Shown here: positions 45,218-57,926 of the stretch, in pieces | How the letters are laid out: each line of letters opens with the position of its first letter | Numbering within the stretch: the first letter of the stretch is position 1 | Source: Chenopodium formosanum | Taxonomy: Eukaryota > Streptophyta > Magnoliopsida > Caryophyllales > Amaranthaceae | Direction of reading: 5' to 3' | Assembly (NCBI GenBank): GCA_024500155.1 | Contig: CM044866.1 | Coordinates: 40,353,501 to 40,417,500, forward strand | Length of the DNA stretch: 64,000 nt | The notes under the pieces: model-generated | What the model was told of the DNA's origin: nothing | What the model saw: only the letters and a program-made list of their open reading frames with translations | Database searches by the model: none | Translations under genes and position numbers: made by a program

Positions 45218-46262
45218 TGTGCAATGTGGCCTATAAAGTGGTAATGAAGGTCATTGTAAATAGTCTCAAGCCAGTCCTCCCTAGCTTGAGTGATTTCTAA
45301 CACTCAAGCTAGCTTTGTTCTGGGTCGTCAAATAACGGATAATATTGTGATTGTTCAAGAGGTGATTCACTCTAAGAAAGAAAACAAGGGGCGAAGGGTT
45401 ACATGGCGATCAAGATTGATTTTGAAAAAGCCTATGATAGGCTAAGATGGTCATTCATTCGAGACACGATGGTGAAAATGAATCTCCCGATTTTGATGAT
45501 TGAAGTAATAATGGAGTGCATTACTTCCGCTTCACTTCAAGTTCATTGGAATGGTGAACCCTCACAAAGCTTTAAGCCTAGTAAAGGTATCTGCCAAGGA
45601 AACTCGCTCTCACCATACTTATTTGCTATGTACTGTGTATGGAGAGATTTTACCAAACCATTAAAGAGGACATTGTGAACAAAAGGTGGAAGCCAATTAG
45701 AGCTAGTAGAGATGGTCCAAAGCTATCTAATTTGTTCTTTGCAAATGAAATCATCCTATTTGCGGACGCCAGTGAGAACTAAGCTTCGATTGTGCACTGT
45801 TGTTTGGAAAGGTTTTTTCAAGTTTTGGGTCAAAAAGTGAGTCTCACCGAATCTAGGGTGTATTTTTATGCGAATGTTGATGAGAATACACGAAATACAG
45901 TTAGCTCTGCCCTCCAAATGGAAGCGATGGAAGACCTTGGGATGTACTTGGGAATGCCAACCTTAACGAGTAGTGTGTCACAAAGGCCACTTTGAGTCGT
46001 TTGTGTGAGAAGATTGATAGGAGATTAGCGGGATGGAAGACCAAGTACTTGTCATTAGCAGGAAGAATGACACTTGCGAAATCCACTTTTCTACAATGTC
46101 ACTCTACTCTATGCAAACAACAAAAATTCCAAAGGCCACATGTGAAGAGATTGATAAAAAAAAAACCCGAAAATTTATTTGGGGAGGAAGTAAGGAAAAG
46201 CGTGGAATTTATCTTATTTCCTGGTAATTAATTCAAAAGCCTAAGGAAAAAGGGGGGGGATT
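45218..46262 (+). pseudogene. LINE (L1-type) reverse transcriptase, 5' half, interrupted by an LTR element
   Basis: Reads NVAYKVVMKVIVNSLKPVL, RQITDNIVIVQEVIH, then from 45403 IKIDFEKAYDRLRWSFI and GICQGNSLSPYLF. The active site FADD is changed to FANE (45736-45747), which alone would kill the RT. Later segments RRLAGWKTKYLSLAGRMTLA and KFIWGG follow after frameshifts. The N-terminal endonuclease part is missing. The region ends at the GGATT duplication (46258-46262), beyond which the Tat element sits. 44898-45217 to its left holds no recognised gene. Confidence 0.85.
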
Positions 46263-46757
46263 TGTTTAGGGTAAAAATTACCCTAGACAGGTGTCCCAAT
46301 AAGAGAAGGCCACGTGTCAAGACCAGGCTGACCCAAGTGGTCCCCCAGCCATCTGACACGTGGCACCTTCACATAGATTCTGAAATGGCGGCCTTCAAGG
46401 GCCCAAATCCCAAGAAACCGCCGTAATTCGGCGTAGCCCACTAAAATCTAGGTCAAGTGACCTAAATAGAGGCACACCTACCAATGACCCTATAAATAGG
46501 GAGATATTTCCCCATTTTGGGGACACATTCAATCATTTATTACACCTACTTTCTCTCTCATCAGAGAAACACCTGAGCTTGGAATCCAAGCAGATCCCCA
46601 CCTAAATTTCCGCACTCTTTATTCTCTTTCAAGTTACTAACTTGATCTCCGGAGGCGGAGCTCCGCCACCCGGAATCTCCGTGTTTTTGCAGGTACAACT
46701 CGAGCCGGACCAGTCTTTGTAATGTAACTCTCCCGAGGGACAAAAACACCCAAAACA
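46263..46757 (+). repeat. 5' LTR of the Tat element
   Basis: TGTTTAGGGTAAAAATTACC at the start, which contains a GGGTAA/TTACCC hairpin, and CACCCAAAACA at the end. The TATA box TATAAATAGG lies at 46491-46500, predicting transcription start near 46525. Confidence 0.95.
46491..46498 (+). promoter_or_regulatory. TATA box of the 5' LTR
   Basis: CCCTATAAATAGGGAGATAT. The 3' LTR has TTTAAATA at the same place (58574-58581), so only the 5' copy keeps the consensus. Confidence 0.75.
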
Positions 46758-46759
46758 TT

Positions 46760-46777
46760 TGGTGCCGTCTGTGGGGA
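46760..46777 (+). other. Primer binding site of the Tat element
   Basis: TGGTGCCGTCTGTGGGGA begins 2 nt after the LTR end. The TGGYGCCGTC form is usual in Tat/Athila-type elements; the tRNA was not assigned. Confidence 0.75.
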
Positions 46778-46790
46778 GAGTACCTCAAGG

Positions 46791-48715
46791 ATGGTTCAAG
46801 AGTCTGTACCACCTCCTGAGCGTCCGGTAGACCAATCGAAAGTCTTTACTGACCAAGAGGACGACGATCCTCAGGTCGAAACTTATATAGCCAGTGATGG
46901 ATCTCTTATAACCAAGCGCATCCGGCCCAGAGACACTCTGGAGCGGGGTGCCAGCCAGGCGGGTACTAACCGACCCCCCGGATAGTCGGAAGGGGAAACC
47001 CATACGGCCAGTGGATCAGCTCCCGTCACTCGAGACGAACTCATGAAATTCATGACTAGTTTCAAGGGTGAAATTAAGGATCTGATCGCAAAGAACCGGG
47101 CTGGCCCAAGCAAGGGTCAGTCGGCAAGGAAGACTCATCTGGAGAAGGGGAAGTTAGTCAGAAATAGGCAGCCAACTCCGCATCCAAAGGAGAAGGCAGC
47201 CGGGACCATTGATTGGTCCAAGATTCTTCTGCCTAAGAGGAACACCAACAATACCCGCCGGAGTGAACAGCCGGTGGGAAACAAAAAATCACCTCTTGAT
47301 GCCCGGGAAATCATCTCCCGCAAGAGGAATCAGTAGTTGTCTGAATCAGCTTCTACATCAAGCTTTCCAGACAGCTTTAAGAATACGTCAACAAGGAATG
47401 GCCAATCCTTGCATGAGAGCCATACAGGCGGTAATACCGTCCATTCTGGCCCTCAGATGATTGGGAATGCGCCGATGTGCCACCTATGGTCTACGGCCCG
47501 TATTCTCCTCATTACATGCAGCCGACCCTCTTCGGAGGTCAGGCGGCATTCAACAATGTCCAGCCACTGGACTGGCAGCTTCGTCTGCTCCGCCTGGGTG
47601 AACAACCTTCTGCGTTCACCCGGGAAATAACCGAGGCGGCGCAGCCGGCCAAGGTTAAAAATGTGTTGGTGGGTACTTATGATGGCACCTCCAACCCGGA
47701 AGATCATCTCATGGCTTACACCAACCTCATGTATCTACAGGGGTTGGATGATGCCACTTGGTGTCGATGCTTTCCGGCTACATTGAAGGGCATTGCCCAA
47801 CAATGGTTTGGCAACCTGCCAGCCGGCTCCATCGATAGTTTCAAGAAGCTTGCCTTCTTGTTTGCTTCCAACTTCTCAATGAACATCCCTGCGAAGAAAA
47901 CAAGTCTTGACTTGAGCACCATTAAGCAGGGAGAGAGAGAAGGACTGCACTCCTACGTCAGGCGGTTCAATCTGACCAGAATTCATATTCAAGGACTGTC
48001 TGATGAAGTAGCTTTTACAAACTTCTTTTAAAGGTCTGAGGGACGGGTCGACCTTTAAGTTCGACCTTGTCAGAAAAGGGGGTTTTACTTTGCAGGCGGC
48101 CCTGAGGGAGGCAGAAAGCTATATTCAAGCAACCGACCTCTGCTCGCCTGGTAGCCACTCGGACTCCAAGAAGTCTGATAGGCAAAAAGACAGCCGGCCT
48201 GCTCAGCCGGCCAAGAAAAAAGATGAGAGCAAAAAGAGAAAAGAAGTCTGGGTGGTGAGTGATTCTGACCAGCCGTCCCAGAAGAAAAAGAAAGAATTTA
48301 AACCGTACGTCCCCAGGTACGAGTTTAACAAGGACTGCAACTCTATCCTCATGGAGATCAAGGACCGGCTGTCTCTAGAGAAGCCGAATCCAATGGAAAA
48401 ATTCCATTCAATCAAGGAACAAAAATAAATTTTGCCAATACCATGAGGAAGTTGGCCATGACACCAACGACTGCTTCAACCTTCAACGGGCGTTGGACCG
48501 TCTGGCTGACAAGGGGATGTTAAAGTCCTACATTTCTAAGTCCAAAGGGACTCATAAGAATAACCCGGGGCAGTCATCTAAGACACCCCAGCCTGCTAGT
48601 AGCTCGGACACCGATAAGGAGCCGGTCTACACCATAGCAGGTGGGTTCTCATGCGGTGGCCCTACCATCCGAGGCACCAAGAGCCATCTTCGAAAGATGG
48701 ACAATAATGATGAAG
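46791..48715 (+). pseudogene. gag of the Tat element, several stops and frameshifts
   Basis: Starts at ATG 46791, stop at 46983-46985, and the same frame resumes to 47336. The capsid core is in another frame (47477-48031): VLVGTYDGTSNPEDHLMAYT, GIAQQWFGNLPAGSIDSF and LSTIKQGEREGLHSYVRRF. A Lys-rich basic segment (48150-48300) and a CHHC knuckle (CQYHEEVGHDTNDC, about 48434-48475) follow. It forms particles and packages RNA. At least three frame changes make it non-functional. Confidence 0.85.
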
Positions 48716-49219
48716 AATGATCAGGCGGCAGGTAGTTCCTCCTTCCCAGACGTGCTGATCACTGAGAAGGACAAGGGCACTGTACGCCGTCTGTATGACG
48801 ATCCGGTCGTCATTGAATGTAAGGTCGCCAACCAGCTGGTTGGTCGAATCCTTATTGACACCGGCAGCTCGTCGGATATTATCAGTCTCCGGTGCCTGCA
48901 AAAGCTGAAATACAACCTCAACAGCATGCATCCGGTTACCCACCCCTTGGTTGGTTTTGGGGGTGGGATGGTTTACCCAGTCGGTAGGATCGACTTACCT
49001 ATCCAACTGGGTGAAAAAGGAAAAGGACGACACTTGGTCGTCAAATTCTTGGTCGTTGAGGAACTGACCGCCTATAACATCATCCTAGGCTGTCCAACCC
49101 TCAACGAAGCCAAGGTTGTAATCATCCCTTCTCTCATGCTCATTAAGTATGAGAGGGATGATGGCTCTGTTGGTTCCTTGAATAGGGACCAAAAGACAGC
49201 CAAGGGTAGGAACCAATAG
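48641..49219 (+). pseudogene. Protease of the Tat element
   Basis: 192 codons, uninterrupted. Retropepsin with ILIDTGSSSDIISLRCLQKL, the flap region LVGFGGGMVYPVGRIDLPI and YNIILGCPTLNEAKVV. The active-site motif is intact. The start is arbitrary since it derives from a gag-pro frame. It ends in a stop and a charged linker to 49470. Confidence 0.85.
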
Positions 49220-49470
49220 ACCTTGACAATGTCAAGGACGCTAGCCCAGCCCCACCAGTAACCGGGAAGAAAAGAAAAGCACCGGCTCCTCAGTTGGTGG
49301 AGGTGAAGAAAGAGAAAAAATAGCAATCACTGACCGGGGAACGGTCAGATGAGCTCCGTCCCCAACCGGCTGGAGAACATATTAATATACCTCTGGACGA
49401 CAGCCGTCCAGAGCGTGTTGTTAAGGTTGGGACGGCTGCTTATGCTAAGCTGGGTGCAGACCTACACCTA

Positions 49471-50280
49471 TTGCTGAAAGAATTCAAAGACATTTTTGCC
49501 TTTGAAGTGGAAGAGATGTCAGGCGTCAGCCCGGATCTAGTTGTCCACAAACTCGCCGTGGATCCAAAAAAGAAACCCATCCGGCAAAAGAAAAGAAATC
49601 ACCGTGAGGAAAGAATTCAGGCGGCAGCTGTCGAAGTAAAAAAGCTGCTGGATGCTGGGTTCATTCGGCCATGTAATTTCCCCGACTGGGTGGCGAATGT
49701 TGTGCTTGTAAAAAAGCCGAATGGTACCTGGCGTATGTGTGTTGATTACACAGACCTCAACAAGGCATGTCCAAAGGACAGTTATCCGCTTCCAAAGATC
49801 GACAGTCTGGTCGATTCTACAGCCGGGCATGCCTTGATGAGCTTTATGGATGCCTATTCCGGCTTCCATCAGATACCCCTGTGGAAAAAAGATCAAGAGA
49901 AGACGGCCTTCGTCACTAATCAGGGGTTATTCTGTTACACTGGGATGTCGTTTGGCTTGAAAAATGCGCCGGCTACATTCCAACGGATGATTAATACGGT
50001 CTTCATTAATCAAATTGGGAGGAATGTGGAGGCGTACATAGATGACATGATAGTCAAATCCAAGCAGCAGGCGGATCACCTTGCTGATCTCCGAGAAACC
50101 TTCACCACACTCAGGCGGCATAAGGTCATGTTAAATCCTAAGAAATACGTCTTTGGTGTTGAGTCTGGGAAGTTTCTCGGATTCCTGATTGATCAAAGGG
50201 GGATAGAGGCTAACCCTGAGAAGATACAGGCGGTAATTGACATGAAGTCACCCTGCACTGTAAGGAAGTACATAGACTAA
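49471..50280 (+). pseudogene. Reverse transcriptase of the Tat element
   Basis: 270 codons: NFPDWVANVVLVKKPNGTWR, CVDYTDLNKACPKDSYPLPK, MDAYSGFHQI, FGLKNAPATFQRM and catalytic YIDD. The RT core appears complete. A frameshift at about 50265 moves the continuation (EVHRLTGCLAALGRFLSQSG) into another frame. Confidence 0.9.
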
Positions 50281-51539
50281 CCGGTTGCCTGGCGGCACTG
50301 GGGAGGTTCCTCAGCCAGTCAGGTGACAAATGCCTTTACTTCTTCCAAGCAATTAGGAAGAAAACCAGATTTGAATGGGGGGATGATGCTGAGCCGGCCT
50401 TTCAAAAGCTGAAAGAACACCTGCACTCCTTGCCAAGGCTTGTTAGCCCTCTGCCCAAAGAAACGTTATACATGTACCTAGCCGTCTCAGACCATGCCCT
50501 CAGTGCTGTTCTTCTTGCTGAGAGAGACGGCGTCCAGCTCCCGGTCTATTTCATTAGCCATGTGCTAAAAATTGCTAAACTCCAGTACCCCATGGTTGAA
50601 AAATTTGGCCTTGCTTTATATATGGCATTCAAGAAATTGAAGTCGTACTTTCTGGCACATTCGGTTGTAATTTACACCGATCAGCCCCTCAAGCGGCCAA
50701 TGTCCACCTTGGAGTCATCCGACAGAATGTTGAAATGGGCTATTGAAATGCAAAGTCTTGAAATCACTTTTGAGCCCAGAAAGGCAGTGAAGGGTCAGGC
50801 GTTTGCCGACTTCATTGTTGAAATGACACGACCGGTACCACCGGATAACATTGATCAGGTTTGGAAAGTGTATGTAGACGGGAGCTCGACGAAGAACGGC
50901 CGCGGTGCAGGAATTATTTACGAGTCCCCTGAGGGGGACAGGTTTGAATATGCACTGCGGTTTAAGTTCCAGGCCTCGAATAACGAGGCAGAATACAAAG
51001 CCCTGCAAGCCGGAACCCGCATGTGTAAGGCAGCAAGGGCAACAAAAATTGACGCCTACTCTGATTCACGGTTGGTTGTAAGCCAGTATGAGGGAAAATA
51101 TGAGGCAACTCATCCGGCTATGATCAAGTATCTTCAGGCAGTCAAAGAAGAGGCTGGGGCACTTGAAGAATTCCGTCTGAGTCAGGTGCCCAGGTCAGAT
51201 AACAACCAGGCGGATGCATTGTCCAAGCTGGCATCCTCCGCCTGCTGCGATACGCCTCGGTCAGTCTTTTGGGAAGTTTTGGAAAAAAGAAGTATATATG
51301 AAGAGCCCATTGGAATTCTGGACCGAAGCTCTACCTGGATGGATGGCATCCGGGCATATTTAACAGACGGCATGCTTCCTGATTCACCACAGGAGGCAGT
51401 CGTCATGAAGAAACGAGCAGCAAATTTCGAGATGAGAAATGGAGAGCTCTTCAAGGCAGGTTTCCTTAAACCTCTATTGAAGTGTGTTACCCCAGAAAAG
51501 GGTAAAGAAGTTCTCGAAGAATTGCATGCGGGATACTAA
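50281..51539 (+). pseudogene. RNase H and second (archaeal-like) RNase H of the Tat element
   Basis: The frame from about 50265 through 51539 gives the RT thumb, then classical RNase H (LYMYLAVSDHALSAVLLAER, YPMVEKFGLALYMAFKKL). The second RNase H follows: VWKVYVDGSSTKNGRGAGI, NNEAEYKALQAG, YSDSRLVVSQYEG and RSDNNQADALSKLA. All four acidic positions of the second domain (D, E, D, D) are present. It ends in a stop just at the integrase zinc finger (HAGY then TAA). Confidence 0.88.
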
Positions 51540-52567
51540 GCCTCTCATATAGGCGGCAGGTCCCTAGCCGTCAGAGCCAAGCAGCACTATTTTTGGCCTA
51601 CTCTTGAGGCAGATGCTAAGGAGTTGGTGAAGAGGTGTGACAAATGCCAGAGGTTTGGCAAGCTTATACACCGTCCGGCTACTGATCTGACGACAATCCA
51701 CAGCCCAGTCCCGTTTGCTAAGTGGGGCATGAATATCTTGGGTCCTTATACGCCTACACCAGGCGGAAAGCGTTATATTTTGGTGGTTGTGGATTAATTC
51801 ACCAAATGGGTAGAGGCTGAGCCGGTCAAGAACATTAAGACGAAGGATGTCATTTCTTTCATTTAGAAGAACATCATCACCCGGTTTGGGGTACCTATGT
51901 CTATGGTGTTCGACATGGCCCTCAGTTTGAAACGCCTCACCTCAAGACTTGGTTGGGAGATCAGGGAATCTCACATTGTTTTGCATCTGTTGGCCGACCC
52001 CAAGCAAACGACCAAGTTGAAGCTTTCAACAAGCTTATCTCAGACGACATACAGAAGAAAATTGAAAGAGCCGGTGGCTTATGGGCAGAAGAACTGATTC
52101 ACGTCCTATGGGCCATCCGGACAACTGCCAAAGGGGCAACCGGTGAAACCCCATTTCTCATGGTGTACGGTGCTAAAGCCGTCTTGCCCATTGAGCATTA
52201 CGAGCCGACTCTTAGAGTCATGCTTTATGATGAAGATGCAAATTGGGAGGCCATGCGGCTGGCATTGGACTCCCTCCCGGAACGCAGGGGCAATGCTGCC
52301 CTGCGTCATGAGATATACCGTTTGAGAATGACGAGAGCCTACAACAAGAAGGTACGCAAGCGCCCTTTGACAGCTGGCGACTTTGTGTTACGGAAAATGG
52401 AGGCAACCGGTAGGGCCAATGAGCTTGGAAAGCTAACCCCCAATTGAGAAGGCCCCTACCGGATCTATGAAGAAGTCAGGGATGGCACCTACCGTCTGAA
52501 AACCCCAAACGGCAGACGCCTACCTAGAACTTAGAATGTAGATAAATTAAAAAAGTACTACTTCTGA
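51540..52567 (+). pseudogene. Integrase of the Tat element
   Basis: Zinc finger CDKCQRFG, core ILVVVD-stop-FTKWVEAEPV, stop at about 51864, then a frameshift near 51920 after MVFDMALSLK, where the second catalytic Asp belongs. The other frame gives HCFASVGRPQANDQVEAFNK with the Glu, then ETPFLMVYGAKAVLPIEHYE and a GPYRIYEEV module. The end is NVDKLKKYYF then TGA at 52565-52567, with stops at 52445 and about 52532. Confidence 0.85.
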
Positions 52568-52658
52568 GAATTGTAAATTTTTGTAAAAAAAGAGTCTATT
52601 AATGAGAAATCAGGCTTTATTTTCAAAATTGTTTTGTTTATAATTACTTATCCGTCTG
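52568..52658 (+). other. 3' untranslated start after integrase
   Basis: Short AT-rich stretch between the pol stop and the nested hAT element; nothing else seen. Confidence 0.4.
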
Positions 52659-52666
52659 GGTAATAC

Positions 52667-54064
52667 TAGAGCTGTCAAAAGCTGACCCGACCCGAAATAC
52701 CGACCCTAACCTGACCCTAACCCTAACCCGTCTGAACCCGAAAAAAATGGTGACCCGAACCCGACCTAACCCGACCTGAAACCAACCCTAGACCCGAGTT
52801 GACCCGAGTATTTGAGACCCGAACCCGACCATGAACCGACCTAGAGAGGACCCGACCCGAATGTGACCCGTAAATTATTGACCTGAACCGAACCCGACTC
52901 GAACCCGAGAATGACCCAAACCCGATTTAACCCGTCAAAACCCGAATTCAACCTGACCTGTTACTAACCCGACCCGAGTTCAACCCGACCCGTTCCTAAC
53001 CCGACTCGATTTTAAACCCGACCCGAAATAAACCCGACTTGTGATTGACCCGACCCAAATTCAACCCGACTTGTTATTGACCCGACCCGAATTTAAACTC
53101 GACCTATTACTAACCCGAATTTTAGGATTTAGGAATTTTTAGGATAAAAAGAGTACTCCGTATTGACTATTGAGTTTCAGGCTTTTTTTCAATTTATTAA
53201 CATGGATTCCAATTATAAAACAAAAGTGGTCTTTCTCATCTTACTTGACTTATCTCTTACATAATCCTCGTCAAAGAAAAACTGAACTGGATAGCAGAAA
53301 AAAAAAAAAAATTAAACAAAAAAAAAAATACACGGGACCCAGACAATAGCAAGTCTTTCTCATCTTACTTGACTTATCTTTTTTTTTTTTAATTATTATT
53401 TTTTTTAAGGGAATTCAAATTTTTGACTTGAACCACACCCGAGACCGACTTGGAAATGACCCAACGTGATTATAACCTGCAAATTATTGACTTGCCAATT
53501 TGAACTCGAGAATGACTAGATAAGTTTAAATGACCCAACTTGATTGTAACCCGCAAATTATTAACTAAACCTGACTTGAACCCAAGAATGACCCGACTTG
53601 GAAATGACCCGATTATAACCCGCAAGTTTTTGAATTGAAACGAACCCGACCCGAACCCGAGAATGACCCGACTTGATTATGACCCGTAAATTATTGACTT
53701 GAACCGATCCCGACTCAAACCCGATAATGACCCGACCTGATTATAACCCGAAAATAATTGACTTGAACCGAACCCGACTCGAACCCGAACATGACCCTAA
53801 CTCATTTAAACCCGTAAAAACCCGAATTTAACCCGACTTGTTTTTCACCCGACCCGAATGTAACCCGACCTTTTATTGACCCGACCTAAACCCGACCCGA
53901 ACCCGAAAAGATGTATGACCCGACGTGACCCGACTCAAGCATGACCCAACCCAAACCCGACCCACATAGGTCTTGACATTAACCCATATTGACCCGACCC
54001 GAGATGACCCGACCCACACAAACCCGACTCAAACCCGACCCATTTACCCAAATTGACAGCTCTA
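52667..54064 (+). mobile_element. Non-autonomous hAT-like element filled with ACCCGA-type repeats
   Basis: Inverted ends TAGAGCTGTCAA and TTGACAGCTCTA with an 8-bp duplication GGTAATAC at 52659-52666 and 54065-54072, the hAT signature. The interior is two arrays of degenerate GACCCGA/ACCCGAACCC units (52680-53110 and 53440-54050), all in one orientation. They flank a 330-bp AT-rich centre with a repeated CTTTCTCATCTTACTTGACT. No coding. It is inserted in the 3' UTR of the Tat element. Confidence 0.9.
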
Positions 54065-54072
54065 GGTAATAC

Positions 54073-54994
54073 CCAGACGGCTTATTTGCTTAACCAACTA
54101 AGTTTGATACTTAGTGTTAAATTCAATGATCAAATAACACGTGGCCAATGGCCAGATTGAAAAAAACTAAGCACAAAAACGCTTAGTAGCTATACAACCG
54201 GTCTCAAACAAGACCATAGGCCAATGGCCGGATGGTTGCTTAATTTACAAAATCGCCTGTCCCGACATGGACAATGGTGTCCGGCGACACCCCTCCGGGT
54301 GCAATCGTCGCAGAGAGCAGACTCTTTGTCAACTCTACGTACCTATGCAGACGGCAAAAGGTGAACGACCAAATTGGTCAACTCATAGTCGTCTGACCAG
54401 AATAGTCTACAAGAATGATTAAGTTTTCGAATACCGGATGCCCTGAGGCATCAGTCGGTTACCAGCTGAAGTTCCTACTTAGATTATTTATTCCAAATTG
54501 CACACTCTCACCCGGTTGGGGCAAAAGAGTTTTGTGTAAAGGCTATGCAATAATCCCAGACGGAATATTGCCGCTTGGGAAAGAGGCTCGAAGCACCCGT
54601 TTAAATGGCCGGCTGTGCACTTGGTTTGGGGCAATCACCATTGTGATCGATTGGCCTTAAAACACCTCATACTTTTCCAAGTATCAAGTGTTTTCAAGCC
54701 AATCAATCAATATTGATATGAAACTAACCACACAGCCGTCCAGGGGCAAGAACAGCCGGAATGCAAATTGCCGCATGCTTTTTTAAGTTAGGCAAAATAT
54801 CAAAGAATTGCAGTATATACGCAAAATTCAAACGCAAACATGTATAAACAACCGACTGAGTCAGAATACTTCATATAAATATTAAAAATGGCACTAAGGC
54901 CATAATAACTGTTAACCAGAATCATATCTGGTGAAGAAGAAAGGAAATGATTGTAACCCAACTCCACAGTTGGTAAAAATACGACATACTCGGC
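54073..54994 (+). other. Tat element 3' region between hAT and antisense gene
   Basis: No supported gene. Moderately GC-rich with recurring CCGGNTG words. It would include the 3' UTR of the antisense gene. One short sense ORF (54415-54660) shows no family. Confidence 0.4.
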
Positions 54995-57926
54995 TTACAA
55001 GCCGGAAAAGAAAGAAATTTGGCATACTGCCGCTGAATTTGGGGAGGCTAGCCTAAGGTTGAGATGGAGGCTGCTGATCCGGCTGGTTCTGACCAGTTGG
55101 GAGGGTTGCTGATTGGTTATCAGGCTGGCCGCCGTCATTCTGCTCATCCTCCGCCGGCTCCTCATTATCAGAAACATCATATCCCAGCTCTGCAGCCCAT
55201 TCCTTGAAGCGAGGCGGAGCTGCCTCTCCCAGCACTTGGGTATCATACACCGCAGTGGCGTAATCATACCTAAGTTTATAGACTTAAAAGTCTATATCTG
55301 GATAGAGGAGATCCCAAGTGATCTTCAGGCGGGCTGCATTGTCCCGCTCATTCTCTTCCATCAGCCGCATCTGCTCCTTGGAAATTTCATCTGCATGCTG
55401 ACTCCGCATGTTGACAATTTCCAGCCCCAACCGAGTGACGTCTGCCCGGAGCCTCGTGTTCTTTTTGTCAGCGTCTTCTAATGCCTTGAGTTCAGCCTTA
55501 GCATCCTTCAGTTTTTTATCAAGGTCATTAACCCGGCTGGTAGCTTCATCGTTCGCAGCTGTCAAACTCCGGATCAGCTCCTATTCCAACACTACTGCTT
55601 TAATCTTTAAATCACACATATAATTAGCATATTCAGCAGAGTTGTGGTTTTCAAGGACCCTCATTTTGGCGTCATTTACCTCTTCTTGTTTCCGCCTGAA
55701 GGGGCCCCAGAGCCCATCCACCCTCAGCATTACCTGAGAAAAGGGCAGTCGGATTATGAAGCACTTGGTGAAAAAATGAAGAAAAAATATCAGAATCGAG
55801 TTGAAAAATCTTTTACCTCAGCCAGTTTGCCCATTATTCGGTCAAAGTCCACCACCTGCAGATCAGGTATGGAATTCTTCTCCGACCGGGTAAGGGTCCT
55901 CACCATCCTCTTGGCAAACCCAGGAAGATCCGGCTCTTCGGACGTCAGATCTGCACCAAAAGAAGTACTTGGTGAGAGGGATGCAGCGTAGTTGGCATTC
56001 ATTCGTTGCCGGCTGCTGACTGAACCCCCTGAAGGGTCAACCTTAGTCTTGACTCTCATAAAGTCAAGTGGCCAAGGTATTTCAATCTTGTTCTTACCTT
56101 GGGTCTCCAGATGGGGCTTAGAGGTATCCTCCTCCCCAGCTGTTGCAGCATCAATTGCAACATTGGGTGGCTGACCACCCTTCAATGCCGTAGAGGCATC
56201 CGGCGCTTTCTTCTGCGAGCGTTCTGAGCTTTCGCTCAGAATTTTCAGGGCAGAAGGGGACTTTCCACCGGTCGTAGGACGATCCGGATTGGCAGCAGGA
56301 GTTGTCTGGGAAGGATTCTTTTTGGCGAACTTGGCAGCTAGAGTATTGTCCAGCTCCTCCCCTTGGCTTTTGAAAAGCTTGGAGACAGAGCGTGGAACAC
56401 GTTTAGCAGCATCCTGCAAATCAAGAACCAAATGCTATCAGCTGGTAAAAAACCTTTGCAAGAAATTTTAAGAAAAAACTAAAGTCAGGCGGTCTTACCC
56501 CGCCTTTCTTGGCCTCCTTGGCCTCAACAGCGGCTCTCTTGGAGAGCGCACTTTCCTTGCGCAGCTACGCTGCTGACTTAGACGGAGTCTTAGCCGGGTC
56601 AACCATTCTCAAGGCGTCGGCTGCAAGGAGAAAACAAAAAGTTAGAGAAAATCATAAAAAGATCGGAAGTATAAAATAAAAACTACATAAAAGCCGAATG
56701 CAAGTGGATCTACCCTTGGGAAACATGGGGCTTAACCCACAGGTAGACAGAAAGCATTCATCTTTGAAATAGTCCGGGTGGGGAATCCAGTTCTTTGGAA
56801 CAATAATGTGAGTCCCATCCCTCAAGGGCTCAGTAGTGGTTTCGAAGAAACCCGGCTCCATTATTTGCTCCCGGGCCCTGGTAGAGAGTGCCGGGAGAGG
56901 GCATTTCCTGCCAAGGAGAACCGGTTCCTGATTATACCGGCGTAGTGTCCGGTTGTGTCTCAGGTTTGGTGAGGATATTAAATAAAATTTGTCCTTCCAC
57001 CCGGACCACTTGGACACCTTGTCCAAGGTCATCAAATACTGAGGCAAGGTAGTAAGAGTATACCATGCCCCATGACCGCCTGGGGCCTTGCTCAAGTAGT
57101 GCATATGAGCAAAGGCAGAGAAACTGGGAGAAAGGTTCTGGAGTTCGCAGGCAACAATATAGCTTAAAATGTTCACCCAAGAATTTGGGGTGAGCTGCCA
57201 GACTCCCAGATCATACCCCTTCAGGATTTTCCTAATCCCGGTATGGAGGGGGAACCGGAGGCCGGCTTCTATTACCGCCTCGTAGCAGAAAAAATAGTTG
57301 TCTGCATTTTCAATTTTGTCGTCCCAAGTCATCACTGTGTCCCCAGGCGGAACGACAATATCCCACCCCTTTCCAAAGGGGTGCTTTTCTTTGAAAGCCC
57401 TGAAACCACTCTTCAGCAGGGCTATGTCACCCGGAAGCATCCTAATTTTCTTCGGGTCAGGGTTGTTAGTAACTTTCGCTGGTTGCTCATAGTCAGCCGC
57501 GAAATTATCTTGATCGGAGCTAGAAACCTCGACTCCCGATCTTTCAGCGGCCTCATTACCGCCTGATCCCTCCCCGGATCCATTAGAGGAGGCGGCCTCT
57601 TCACCGTCTACCTCTCGTACGCTTGAGCTCCCGGAAGAAGAGGGAGCCTCTTCATCAGAATTGCTGCTCTCCTCCATACCCTCATGTTCCCCATCCGGAA
57701 CAACCTCGTCGGCAGGCACTTCCATAGTGCGCCGGCTCCTAGGCCTTCTGGCCGTCTATTTGACTCTGGCCATTGTGTCCTGCACAGACACAGAGAGGGA
57801 GGAATTCGGGGATGAGCACAGCAGTTCCGACAGTCCAGAAAAGGCACCCCCTGTTCTAAACTCAGTCGTTCCGGGAGACCAGCTGAGTGTCCTAGGTAGT
57901 GCCGAGTGTGTGGATTGAGAGCTCAT
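54995..57926 (-). pseudogene. Spliced antisense gene of the Tat element (gypsy-type transposon domain plus coiled coil)
   Basis: ATG at 57926; the frame continues with one TAG at 57758-57756. Exon 1 57926-56714, exon 2 56620-56499, exon 3 56413-55817 and exon 4 from 55733 all join at GT-AG sites and keep frame. In-frame TAGs remain in exon 2 (56567) and exon 4 (about 55582). The N-terminus is acidic and Ser-rich. The core (about 57450-56750) has FFCYEAVIEAGLRFPLHTGI, WQLTPNSWVNILSYIVACEL and GAWYTL, matching the putative gypsy-type transposon domain family (PF04195-like). The exon 4 product is a coiled coil rich in Ala/Lys/Glu. Tat-lineage antisense ORFs are known; their role is not. Confidence 0.75.

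Noticed and set aside
45403..46231. Host reverse-transcriptase-like gene
   Set aside because: It joins with 58841-60045 as a single LINE split by the LTR insertion; the active site is mutated.
52690..52735. Interstitial telomere (CCCTAACCCTAACCC words)
   Set aside because: Only a few TTTAGGG-like words occur, in a CCTAAC rather than CCCTAAA form, and they grade into the ACCCGA array bounded by hAT ends.
54415..54660. Sense 81-codon ORF in the Tat 3' region
   Set aside because: No domain, no promoter, and located in a non-coding region of the family.
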